Shown: piece by piece, positions 4,923 through 10,299 of the stretch
Numbering within the stretch: the stretch's first letter is position 1
Layout: each line of letters begins with the position of its first letter
Program-made: the position numbers and the translations under genes
Notes under the pieces: model-generated
What the model was told of the DNA's origin: nothing
The model's database searches: none
The model's input: only the letters and a program-made list of their open reading frames with translations
Assembly: GCA_020217165.1 (NCBI GenBank)
Contig: JAIWOE010000136.1
Span: 1 to 10,299, forward strand
Length of the DNA: 10,299 nucleotides
Reading direction: 5' to 3'
From: Desulfovibrio sp.
Lineage (GTDB): Bacteria; Desulfobacterota; Desulfovibrionia; Desulfovibrionales; Desulfovibrionaceae

Positions 4923-6178
4923 GCACCTCCATGCTCCAAAGCGCCCTGGGGCTGCCGGTGTTCATCTTCCTGGCCTGGCTCTTCAGCGAACACCGCCGTC
5001 GCATCCCCTGGCGCATCCTAGTGGCCGGCCTGGCCGTGCAGCTGGGGCTGGCGGGCCTGTTCCTGACCATCCCCGCCGCACGGCAGGCGTTTTTGCGGCT
5101 CAACGCCGTGGTGGAGGCCCTGGAGACGTCCACCCGAGCGGGCACTTCCTTTGTGTTCGGCTACCTGGGCGGAAGCGACCTGCCCTTTGCCGAGCCCTTT
5201 CCCGGTGCCGCGTACGTCTTCGCCTTCCGGGGACTGCCCATCATCCTGGTCATGAGCGCCCTGAGCGCGGCCCTGTTTCATCTGGGCGTGCTGCAACGGG
5301 TGGTGCAACTGTTCTCCCTGCTGCTGCGCAAGAGCCTGGGCATCGGCGGGGCCCTGGGTCTGGGCACGGCGGCCAACATCTTCATCGGCATGATCGAAGC
5401 CCCCCTCTTCATCCGCCCGTACCTTGGGGCCATGCGCCGCGGCGAGCTGTTTGCCCTGATGACCGCCGGCATGGCCACCATTGCCGGGACCATGCTGGTG
5501 CTCTATGCCGGCATCCTCTCCCCGGTGCTGCCGGACGCCCTGGGGCACATCCTGGTGGCATCCATCCTCAGCGCGCCCGCCGCCGTCCTCATCGCCGCGG
5601 TGATGGTCCCCGACGATCCCCACGCCCCGACCACGGAAGGCGTACTGCATGCTCCGGCCACGGCCACCAGCCTCATGGACGCCATCTGCCAGGGCACAGC
5701 CCAGGGACTGAGCCTCTTTTTGCATGTGACGGCCAGCCTGGTGGTGCTGGTGGCCCTGGTGGCGCTGGTCAACCAGGGGCTCGGCCTGTTCCCTGATGTG
5801 GCCGGCCAGCCCCTGACCCTGCAACGCATGTTTGGCGTGCTCCTGGCGCCCGTGGCCTGGTGCATGGGGGTGCCCTGGAGCGAATGCCAGACCGCCGGGC
5901 AGTTGCTGGGGGTGAAGGTGGCGCTCAACGAATTCATCGCGTACATGAACATGGCCGCCCTGCCGGCGGAGGCCCTTTCGGCCAAGAGCCGCGTGGTGCT
6001 CACCTACGCCATGTGCGGCTTTGCCAACTTTGGCAGCCTTGGCATCATGGTGGGCGGACTGGGGAGCATCCTCCCCGAACGCCGGGCGGAAATCGCCGCC
6101 CTTGGCATGAAATCCATCCTGGCCGGCATGCTGGCCACCTGCATGACCGGCAGCGTGGTGGGCGTGTTCCTGCCGTAA
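4919..6178 (+). CDS. CNT-family concentrative nucleoside transporter (NupC-type)
   Basis: The product is 419 aa, the usual CNT length, hydrophobic throughout, with about ten membrane segments plus re-entrant hairpins. It starts at an ATG overlapping the upstream stop (ATGA) without a clear ribosome site, suggesting reinitiation. Family signatures: GGALGLGTAANIFIGMIEAPLFIRPYL (143-169) in the first hairpin/gate region, GVKVALNEFIAY (331-342) and TYAMCGFANFGSLGI (362-376). CNT proteins take up nucleosides with Na+ or H+. By comparison with the Vibrio cholerae CNT, Glu160, Glu338, Asn370 and Ser373 appear conserved, while the GQTE substrate motif reads GMIE (157-160). The specificity is therefore uncertain; this may be a NupX/YeiM-like subgroup. 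Third gene of the parA operon; the connection between transport and ParA is not obvious and may be simple co-transcription. mltA follows after 22 nt. Confidence 0.88.
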   Translation: MSTSMLQSALGLPVFIFLAWLFSEHRRRIPWRILVAGLAVQLGLAGLFLTIPAARQAFLRLNAVVEALETSTRAGTSFVFGYLGGSDLPFAEPFPGAAYVFAFRGLPIILVMSALSAALFHLGVLQRVVQLFSLLLRKSLGIGGALGLGTAANIFIGMIEAPLFIRPYLGAMRRGELFALMTAGMATIAGTMLVLYAGILSPVLPDALGHILVASILSAPAAVLIAAVMVPDDPHAPTTEGVLHAPATATSLMDAICQGTAQGLSLFLHVTASLVVLVALVALVNQGLGLFPDVAGQPLTLQRMFGVLLAPVAWCMGVPWSECQTAGQLLGVKVALNEFIAYMNMAALPAEALSAKSRVVLTYAMCGFANFGSLGIMVGGLGSILPERRAEIAALGMKSILAGMLATCMTGSVVGVFLP

Positions 6179-6200
6179 TCCGGCGCAAGGAGAACACTGT

Positions 6201-7373
6201 ATGTGGAATGATCTTAAGCGATTGCATACGCCCCGCGGGGGTCTCCCGTGCCTGGCCGCGCTGGTGTGCCTGCCCCTGCTATTCGCTGGCTGCGCGTCTC
6301 CACACAAGCCGTACGAAGCCCCGGCGTCCTCGTACACGGCCCAGCCTGCGTCGCAGCCGGCCCGGTACACACGCAAGGCAGCCCCGGAACTGGCCGCCGC
6401 CCTGGATCCCCGCACCCAGCACAAGCCATCCTATGCCGCCATGGCCCCGGCCATCCAGGAATCCCTGAAGTACCTGGCCTCCAAAAAACCCGGCGATGTG
6501 GCGGCCATGGCTGGCTCCGAAGCCATCACCTGGGGCCGGCTGGTGCAGACCAACCGGGAGCTGCTGGCCCTGCTGCCAGCCCTGGACCAGGACAAGTCCT
6601 TGCTGCTGCAACGATTTCAATGGCTGGAACTGGCCCCCGGCACCCTGATGACCGGCTATTACGAACCCCTGGTGGAGGCCTCCCCCACGCCACACCCGGA
6701 CTATCCCTGGCCCATTTACAAGGCCCCGCCCAATCTCAAATCCAGCCTCTGGCCCACGCGCAAGGCCATCGACTTCCAGGGCGCCCTCAAGGGCCGTCGC
6801 CTGGAACTGGCCTGGGCCAAGGACCTCACCGACGTCTTCTTCCTCCACATCCAGGGATCGGGCCGCCTGCGCTACCCCGATGGCTCCCTGCGCAACGTGC
6901 TCTACGCCGGGTCCAATGGGCATCCGTATTTCCCCGTGGGCCGCGCCCTCATCGAGCAGGGGTACGCCACCAGGGAAGAGATGAGCATGCAGACCATCCG
7001 CCGGTTGTTCAAGGAGCATCCGCACAAGGTGCAGGAATGGATGTCCTTGAATGCCAAGTACATTTTCTACCGCCTGGACGACGGCCCCCCCGGAGACCCC
7101 GTGGGCGCCATGGGCCGGCCCCTCATGCCTAGGGTCAGCGTCGCCGTGAACCGGGACACCGTACCCCTGGGCTCCATCCTGGCGCTGGATGCCTTGCTCC
7201 CCGGCTACCAGACCCCCTGGCCCGAACCCTTCAGCGGCATTGTCCTGGCCCAGGACACTGGCACCATGCGGCCCAACCAGTTCGACCTGTTCATGGGCTT
7301 TGGCGAACAGGCGGCGGACCAGGCCGGCCGCATGCAACAGGAAGCCACGGCCTACCTGCTGCTGGCTCGTTGA
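6201..7373 (+). CDS. mltA: Membrane-bound lytic murein transglycosylase A (MltA), lipoprotein
   Basis: The product is 390 aa; AAGGAG (6187-6192) is 8 nt before the ATG. A lipoprotein signal ends in the lipobox LLFAGC with lipidated Cys31; the +2 residue is Ala, compatible with outer-membrane sorting. An Ala/Pro/Ser linker follows. The MltA domain runs from about 145: MTGYYEPLVEASPTPHPDYPWP (150-171), then FLHIQGSGRLRYPDG (214-228) and YAGSNGHPYFPVGRALIEQG (235-254). The C-terminal 3D domain contains AQDTG (350-354) and FDLFMGFG (361-368); Asp352 and Asp362 are the conserved acidic pair, one of which corresponds to the catalytic Asp of E. coli MltA. MltA cuts the MurNAc-GlcNAc bond to give 1,6-anhydromuropeptides, the substrates of NagZ encoded nearby. 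Odd point: the usual GGAI(K/R)G after AQDT is GTMRPNQ here. A large hairpin follows the stop. Confidence 0.95.
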   Translation: MWNDLKRLHTPRGGLPCLAALVCLPLLFAGCASPHKPYEAPASSYTAQPASQPARYTRKAAPELAAALDPRTQHKPSYAAMAPAIQESLKYLASKKPGDVAAMAGSEAITWGRLVQTNRELLALLPALDQDKSLLLQRFQWLELAPGTLMTGYYEPLVEASPTPHPDYPWPIYKAPPNLKSSLWPTRKAIDFQGALKGRRLELAWAKDLTDVFFLHIQGSGRLRYPDGSLRNVLYAGSNGHPYFPVGRALIEQGYATREEMSMQTIRRLFKEHPHKVQEWMSLNAKYIFYRLDDGPPGDPVGAMGRPLMPRVSVAVNRDTVPLGSILALDALLPGYQTPWPEPFSGIVLAQDTGTMRPNQFDLFMGFGEQAADQAGRMQQEATAYLLLAR

Positions 7374-7379
7374 CAAGCC

Positions 7380-7446
7380 TGCGGATGCGGCGTTGACGAT
7401 GGTGGGGGAAGCCTGCCCCCGATCCGTCGCATTCCGCAATTGTTTT
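7380..7446 (+). terminator. Long branched hairpin with T-rich tail after mltA, probable terminator
   Basis: The outer arms TGCGGATGCGGCG (7380-7392) and CGTCGCATTCCGCA (7425-7438) pair over 13 positions with one bulged T and one G-T pair. Inside, GAT (7398-7400) can pair with ATC (7422-7424), and GGGGG (7404-7408) pairs with CCCCC (7416-7420) around a 7-nt loop. ATTGTTTT follows (7439-7446). It starts 7 nt after the mltA stop and ends where the lemA promoter candidate begins. It is longer and less regular than a standard terminator. Confidence 0.55.
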
Positions 7447-7474
7447 GGACGCCGACACGATTCCAGGCTATGCT
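7445..7474 (+). promoter_or_regulatory. Candidate sigma70-type promoter for lemA-DUF2207
   Basis: TTGGAC (7445-7450) and TATGCT (7469-7474, four of six consensus positions) are separated by 18 nt, directly after the hairpin that follows mltA. Transcription would begin near 7481, about 40 nt before the lemA ATG. The placement between a likely terminator and a gene with a strong ribosome site supports it; the -35 match is weak. Confidence 0.35.
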
Positions 7475-7521
7475 GCGTTACGATTCCTTCTGTCCACACC
7501 TGCGACCGCGGAGGCTCCTTG

Positions 7522-8076
7522 ATGTTCTCTTTCCTTGGTTTTCTGGTGGTGTTGGTCCTTGCTGCGCTGTTCGTCATCGGGATGTACAACGGGCTGGTGC
7601 GCAGCCGGAACATGATGGAAGAGGCCTTCAGCGGCGTGGATGTGCAGCTCAAGAAGCGTAGCGACCTCATTCCCAACCTGGTGGAGACGGTCAAGGGCTA
7701 TGCCATCCACGAACGTGAGGTGCTGGACGCCGTGACAAAGTGGCGGGCCCAGGCCCAGCAGGCCCCCAGCCGTGAGGCCCAGGCGGCCTCCGAGGGCATG
7801 CTCAGCCAGGCCCTGGGACGTCTCTTCGCCGTGGCGGAAAACTATCCCCAGCTCAAGGCCGATGCCAATTTCCGCGAATTGCAGGCCGCCCTGGCCCAGG
7901 TGGAGGACGATCTGCAGAACGCCCGCCGCTACTACAACGGCACCGTGCGCGACCTGAACATCAAGGTCCAGAGCTTCCCCAGCAACATCGTGGCCGGCAT
8001 GTTCGGCTTTGCCCGGGGCACGTTCTTTGAGTTGGAAAACCCGGCAGACCGCGCCACCCCCACGGTGAAGTTCTAA
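7522..8076 (+). CDS. lemA: LemA family protein
   Basis: The product is 184 aa. The ATG at 7522 follows GGAGG (7510-7514) by 7 nt; in-frame upstream starts would run into mltA in another frame and are not used. One N-terminal membrane helix (about 3-22) leaves a short outer tail. The rest is the helical LemA domain with its signatures: MYNGLVRSRNMMEEAFSGVD (21-40), VQLKKRSDLIPNLVETVKGY (41-60), NYPQLKADANFRELQ (107-121), ARRYYNGTVRDLN (134-146) and FPSNIVAGMFGF (152-163). The length is typical. The biochemical role of LemA proteins is unsettled; they are widespread membrane-anchored helical proteins often encoded beside DUF2207 or TPM/YgcG-type membrane proteins or the HtpX protease. Here a DUF2207 gene starts 18 nt downstream, almost certainly in the same operon. 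Confidence 0.95.
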   Translation: MFSFLGFLVVLVLAALFVIGMYNGLVRSRNMMEEAFSGVDVQLKKRSDLIPNLVETVKGYAIHEREVLDAVTKWRAQAQQAPSREAQAASEGMLSQALGRLFAVAENYPQLKADANFRELQAALAQVEDDLQNARRYYNGTVRDLNIKVQSFPSNIVAGMFGFARGTFFELENPADRATPTVKF

Positions 8077-8094
8077 CCCGCCAAGGAGCTCCGC

Positions 8095-9981
8095 ATGATC
8101 CGCCTGTTGCTGCTCATGGTGCCGCTGCTGCTCTGCAGCCTTACTCCCGCCCAGGCCCAGCAGGAGCGCATCCGTTCCTTCCTCAGTGAAATCCGCATCC
8201 TGCCCGACGCCACGGTGCAGGTGAAGGAAACCATCACCGTGGTGTCCGCCGGGGACAAAATCAAACGGGGCATCTACCGCGACTTCCCCACCCTGTACAC
8301 GGACCGCCTGGGCAACACCCTGGAGGTGCCCTTTGATCTGTACGGCATCACCCGCGATGGCCAGGGAGAAAGCTACCACACGGAGCGCCACGGCAACGGC
8401 GTGCGAGTGTACATCGGCAAGGAGAACGTCTTCCTGCGCCCGGGCGTGCACACCTATGAAATCACCTATGCCACCAGATGGCAGCTTGGATTTTTTCAGG
8501 CTTATGACGAGTTGTACTGGAACGTGACCGGCAATGGCTGGGAATTTCCCATCGACCGCGCCGAAGCCCTCATCACCCTGCCCCCGGGCGCCTCCGTGGT
8601 GCAGTTGGATGCCTACACCGGCTTCCAGGGTGATACGGGCACGGCCTTTGCCGCCGACGAGCTGGAGGACGGCCGCGTACGGGTGTACACCACCCGCGCC
8701 CTGGAACCCAGGCAGGGCCTGACCGTGGCCGTGGCCTGGCCCAAGGGTCTGGTGGCGGAACCCACCCAGCGGGAAAAGATGGAGCGCTTTGTGTATGGCA
8801 ACCTGGCTGCGGCGGCTGCCTTGCTGGGCGTGGTGGGTCTGCTTGTCTATTATTACATCACCTGGTCCCGCGTGGGCCGGGACCCGGAACGGGGCACCAT
8901 CTATCCGCAATACAGCCCCCCCCAGGGCCTTTCCCCGGCGTCCGTGCGCACCCTGATGCGCATGGGCACGGACAACAAAACCTTCGCCGCGGCCATCGTG
9001 GGCCTGGCCCAAAAGGGCCGCCTGCGCATCGAGGAGGAAGGCAAGGACTTTGTCCTGGTCAAGACCAACGCAGGCCGCTCAGCCCTCACCGGGGACGAGC
9101 AGGTCCTGTTCGACAAGCTCCTGGGCTCCCGCAGCCGCCTGCAGGCCAAACAGGAGAATCATGCGCAATTCACCTCGGCCAAAAAGGCCCTGGAAACCCG
9201 CCTGGCCCTGCAGCACGAAACGCTACACTTCCTCAAGAATTCCAAGTATCTTTTCCCGGGCATCCTGCTTTCCCTCGCGGCCTTGCTGGTGGTGGGCTTT
9301 TCGGCCCGGGAGCCAATCCTGGCCGGCTTCATGATGGTGTGGCTGACCATCTGGAGCCTGGGGGTGTACTTCCTGCTGCGCACGGCCATCGGGGCCTGGA
9401 TCAGCCGATCATACGGAACGGCCATCTTCATGTCCCTGTTCAGCATTCCTTTTATCATTGGCGAGCTGGTGGGCCTGGGCGCCCTGACCATGGCCACCAG
9501 CCCCCTGGCCGCCCTGTGCCTGCTGGCCATGGCCGGGCTGCACGTGCTCTTTTATGAACTCCTCAAGGCCCCCACCCCCGAAGGCCGCCAGATCATGGAT
9601 GCCATCGAGGGCTACAAGCTGTTCCTCTCCGTGACCGAAGGGCCGCGGCTTGAATTGATGCAGCCCATTGCCATTACACCGGAAGTCTTCGAAAAACACT
9701 TCCCCTACGCCATGGCTCTGGATGTGGAGAAACAGTGGGGCGAACGCTTCAGCCAAGCCATGGCCGCCGCCGGTCACTATGACAGCGACTACCACCCCGT
9801 CTGGTACAGTGGCACGCGCTTCCACAGCTCCAGCTTTGGTGCGGGCTTTGCCACATCCTTTGCCAGCGCGTTCAGCTCGGCCATCTCCTCGTCGTCCACG
9901 GCGCCGGGCTCCAGCTCTGGCAGCGGTGGCGGCGGTTCCTCAGGCGGAGGCGGAGGTGGCGGAGGTGGCGGCGGATGGTAG
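8095..9981 (+). CDS. DUF2207 domain membrane protein with Gly-rich C-terminal tail
   Basis: The product is 628 aa; AAGGAG (8083-8088) is 6 nt upstream of the ATG. A signal peptide (1-21, cleavage near AQAQ) is followed by the extracytoplasmic DUF2207 domain (about 22-220): RIRSFLSEIRILPDATVQVKETI, KRGIYRDFPT (58-67), ELYWNVTGNGWEFPI (139-153) and the PPGA stretch (163-166). A membrane helix (about 235-255) leads to a soluble segment beginning WSRVGRDPERGTIYPQYSPP (257-276), the part always found after this helix in the family. More membrane helices lie at about 387-403, 407-428, 440-465 and 468-490. The Ser/Gly-rich tail (577-628) ends in eleven or more Gly and a final Trp, as often seen in DUF2207 and TPM-domain proteins. 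Its function is unknown. It sits 18 nt after lemA; such pairing recurs in many genomes and suggests one membrane complex. Confidence 0.92.
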   Translation: MIRLLLLMVPLLLCSLTPAQAQQERIRSFLSEIRILPDATVQVKETITVVSAGDKIKRGIYRDFPTLYTDRLGNTLEVPFDLYGITRDGQGESYHTERHGNGVRVYIGKENVFLRPGVHTYEITYATRWQLGFFQAYDELYWNVTGNGWEFPIDRAEALITLPPGASVVQLDAYTGFQGDTGTAFAADELEDGRVRVYTTRALEPRQGLTVAVAWPKGLVAEPTQREKMERFVYGNLAAAAALLGVVGLLVYYYITWSRVGRDPERGTIYPQYSPPQGLSPASVRTLMRMGTDNKTFAAAIVGLAQKGRLRIEEEGKDFVLVKTNAGRSALTGDEQVLFDKLLGSRSRLQAKQENHAQFTSAKKALETRLALQHETLHFLKNSKYLFPGILLSLAALLVVGFSAREPILAGFMMVWLTIWSLGVYFLLRTAIGAWISRSYGTAIFMSLFSIPFIIGELVGLGALTMATSPLAALCLLAMAGLHVLFYELLKAPTPEGRQIMDAIEGYKLFLSVTEGPRLELMQPIAITPEVFEKHFPYAMALDVEKQWGERFSQAMAAAGHYDSDYHPVWYSGTRFHSSSFGAGFATSFASAFSSAISSSSTAPGSSSGSGGGGSSGGGGGGGGGGGW

Positions 9982-10020
9982 CCAGCCGTCCCTTGCAAGA
10001 AGCCCTTGCACCCTGGCTAC
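9978..10020. other. Nested inverted repeat spanning the DUF2207 stop codon and the tRNA promoter
   Basis: Outer arms GTAGCCAG (9978-9985) and CTGGCTAC (10013-10020) are perfectly complementary over 8 bp; inside them TGCAAG (9994-9999) and CTTGCA (10005-10010) form a 6-bp stem with a 5-nt loop. The left arm contains the TAG stop of the DUF2207 gene, the right arm the first half of the tRNA gene's -10 element. There is no T-run on either side, so it is not a standard terminator. Confidence 0.6.
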
Positions 10021-10023
10021 AAT
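9993..10023 (+). promoter_or_regulatory. Promoter of the tRNA-Pro gene
   Basis: TACAAT (10018-10023) matches the sigma70 -10 consensus at five of six positions and is preceded by TGGC. TTGCAA (9993-9998) is a possible -35 element at a long spacing of 19 nt. The likely start site near 10030 is about 18 nt before the mature tRNA 5' end, a usual leader length. Confidence 0.5.
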
Positions 10024-10048
10024 TCCTCTATGAGAGAACGTTCCACGT

Positions 10049-10125
10049 CGGAGCGTAGCGCAGCCTGGTAGCGCACCTGCCTTGGGAGCAGGGGGTCGCA
10101 CGTTCGAATCGTGTCGCTCCGACCA
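10049..10125 (+). tRNA. tRNA-Pro (anticodon UGG)
   Basis: The 77-nt gene folds as a full cloverleaf. The acceptor stem is CGGAGCG (10049-10055) with CGCTCCG (10115-10121), the discriminator base is A, and CCA is encoded (10123-10125). The D arm is GCGC/GCGC around AGCCTGGTA. The anticodon stem CCTGC/GCAGG holds the loop CTTGGGA (10081-10087) with anticodon TGG at 10083-10085 and G37, typical of tRNA-Pro. The T arm GCACG-TTCGAAT-CGTGT (10098-10114) closes with one G-T pair. It decodes CCN proline codons, chiefly CCA and CCG. Confidence 0.97.
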
Positions 10126-10133
10126 GTAAATTC

Positions 10134-10167
10134 AAGGGCTTACGATAAGCATCGTAGGCCCTTTTTT
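10134..10167 (+). terminator. Rho-independent terminator after tRNA-Pro
   Basis: AAGGGCTTACGAT (10134-10146) pairs with ATCGTAGGCCCTT (10151-10163) over 13 positions including one T-G pair, with the 4-nt loop AAGC. The T-run 10162-10167 overlaps the end of the stem. It begins 8 nt after the encoded CCA. Confidence 0.9.
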
Positions 10168-10299
10168 GGGGTAGGCTTTTTTGGTAGGCTGTTTTACTTC
10201 ACGCGACGGTGTACGACAGCGTTTGCTTTTATCACAACCTGCACGTGCTTTTATCACCTCCTGTCGAGGGGTGGATTATGCACGGCACGGTGTTTGCTT
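10168..10299. repeat. Direct repeats downstream of tRNA-Pro, no gene visible
   Basis: Short repeats fill the last 130 bp. GTAGGCT occurs at 10171-10177 and 10184-10190, each copy preceded by a T-run and G (a related GTAGGC lies in the terminator). TGCTTTTATCAC occurs exactly twice (10224-10235 and 10246-10257, 22-bp period). CGACAG (10214-10219) and CTGTCG (10261-10266) are inverted and bracket that pair. ACGGTGT appears at 10206-10212 and again at 10287-10293, followed by TTGCTT at the edge. No ORF or RNA gene is supported; the region could hold regulatory repeats for a gene beyond the window or one edge of an integrated element. Confidence 0.45.

Noticed and set aside
3146..4993. 616-codon N-terminal extension of the nagZ frame
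   Set aside because: It is antisense to parA and its downstream gene and shows no domain. The GH3 protein has a good ribosome site and signal peptide at 3145.
4477..5796. 439-aa + strand frame overlapping the partner and transporter genes
   Set aside because: It is a different frame from two genes that are linked by an ATGA overlap and, in the transporter, carry clear CNT motifs; its product is Pro/Arg/Ala-rich.
5018..6424. 468-aa open frame on the - strand
   Set aside because: It is antisense to the nucleoside transporter and mltA. It is a composition artefact with no motifs.
6279..7694. 471-aa open frame on the - strand
   Set aside because: It is antisense to mltA and the start of lemA, crosses their intergenic region and has no recognisable domain.
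7468..9012. 514-aa open frame on the - strand
   Set aside because: It is antisense to lemA and DUF2207, which are both clear family members; the frame is only a GC-bias shadow.
10224..10257. Possible CRISPR repeats
   Set aside because: Only two 12-bp copies with a 10-bp spacer are present; this is too short and too few for a CRISPR array, and no cas gene is in the window.

Overview
The window is GC-rich chromosomal DNA from a Gram-negative bacterium. Gene content suggests a Desulfovibrio-like deltaproteobacterium: an MltA lipoprotein, an exported NagZ, a LemA/DUF2207 pair, orphan ParA ATPases, a PilZ protein and a tRNA gene that encodes its own CCA. The taxonomic call is an inference from gene content and codon style, not a database match. 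I see no insertion sequence, prophage gene or CRISPR array. Nearly all long overlapping ORFs are shadows produced by the high GC content.

Left part (1-1970, + strand). The 3' end of a MATE-type efflux transporter is followed by about 260 bp without a gene, which holds a cluster of short ATGC-rich palindromes. Then come a small PilZ-domain protein and a ParA-superfamily ATPase with an N-terminal four-cysteine zinc ribbon. A perfect 12-bp-arm hairpin with a T-run closes this unit.

Centre (1982-7446). nagZ (exported beta-N-acetylhexosaminidase) lies on the - strand, convergent with the zinc-ribbon ParA gene and divergent from a second, orphan ParA gene. The 120-bp divergent spacer holds a sigma70-like promoter candidate and an imperfect CACGTG-centred inverted repeat that resembles a degenerate parS site. 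The + strand operon runs: ParA; an unrecognised protein with a very basic N-terminal tip (possible ParA partner, 4 nt downstream with its Shine-Dalgarno sequence inside parA); a CNT-family nucleoside transporter (ATGA overlap); and, 22 nt on, mltA (lytic transglycosylase lipoprotein). A large branched hairpin with a T-rich tail follows mltA.

Right part (7440-10299). A promoter candidate precedes lemA and a DUF2207 membrane-protein gene 18 nt downstream. This gene's stop codon lies in a nested hairpin that reaches into the -10 element of a tRNA-Pro(UGG) gene. The tRNA has a strong intrinsic terminator, and beyond it are about 130 bp of short direct repeats up to the window edge.

Themes. Two genes act on peptidoglycan: MltA releases anhydromuropeptides and NagZ trims GlcNAc from muropeptides. 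Two ParA-type ATPases have no recognisable ParB; one has a zinc ribbon, the other a candidate partner protein. The best candidates for something undescribed are the orphan ParA plus basic-tipped partner, the PilZ plus zinc-ribbon ParA pair, and a cluster of 12-bp in-frame tandem duplications between about 3.0 and 4.7 kb.
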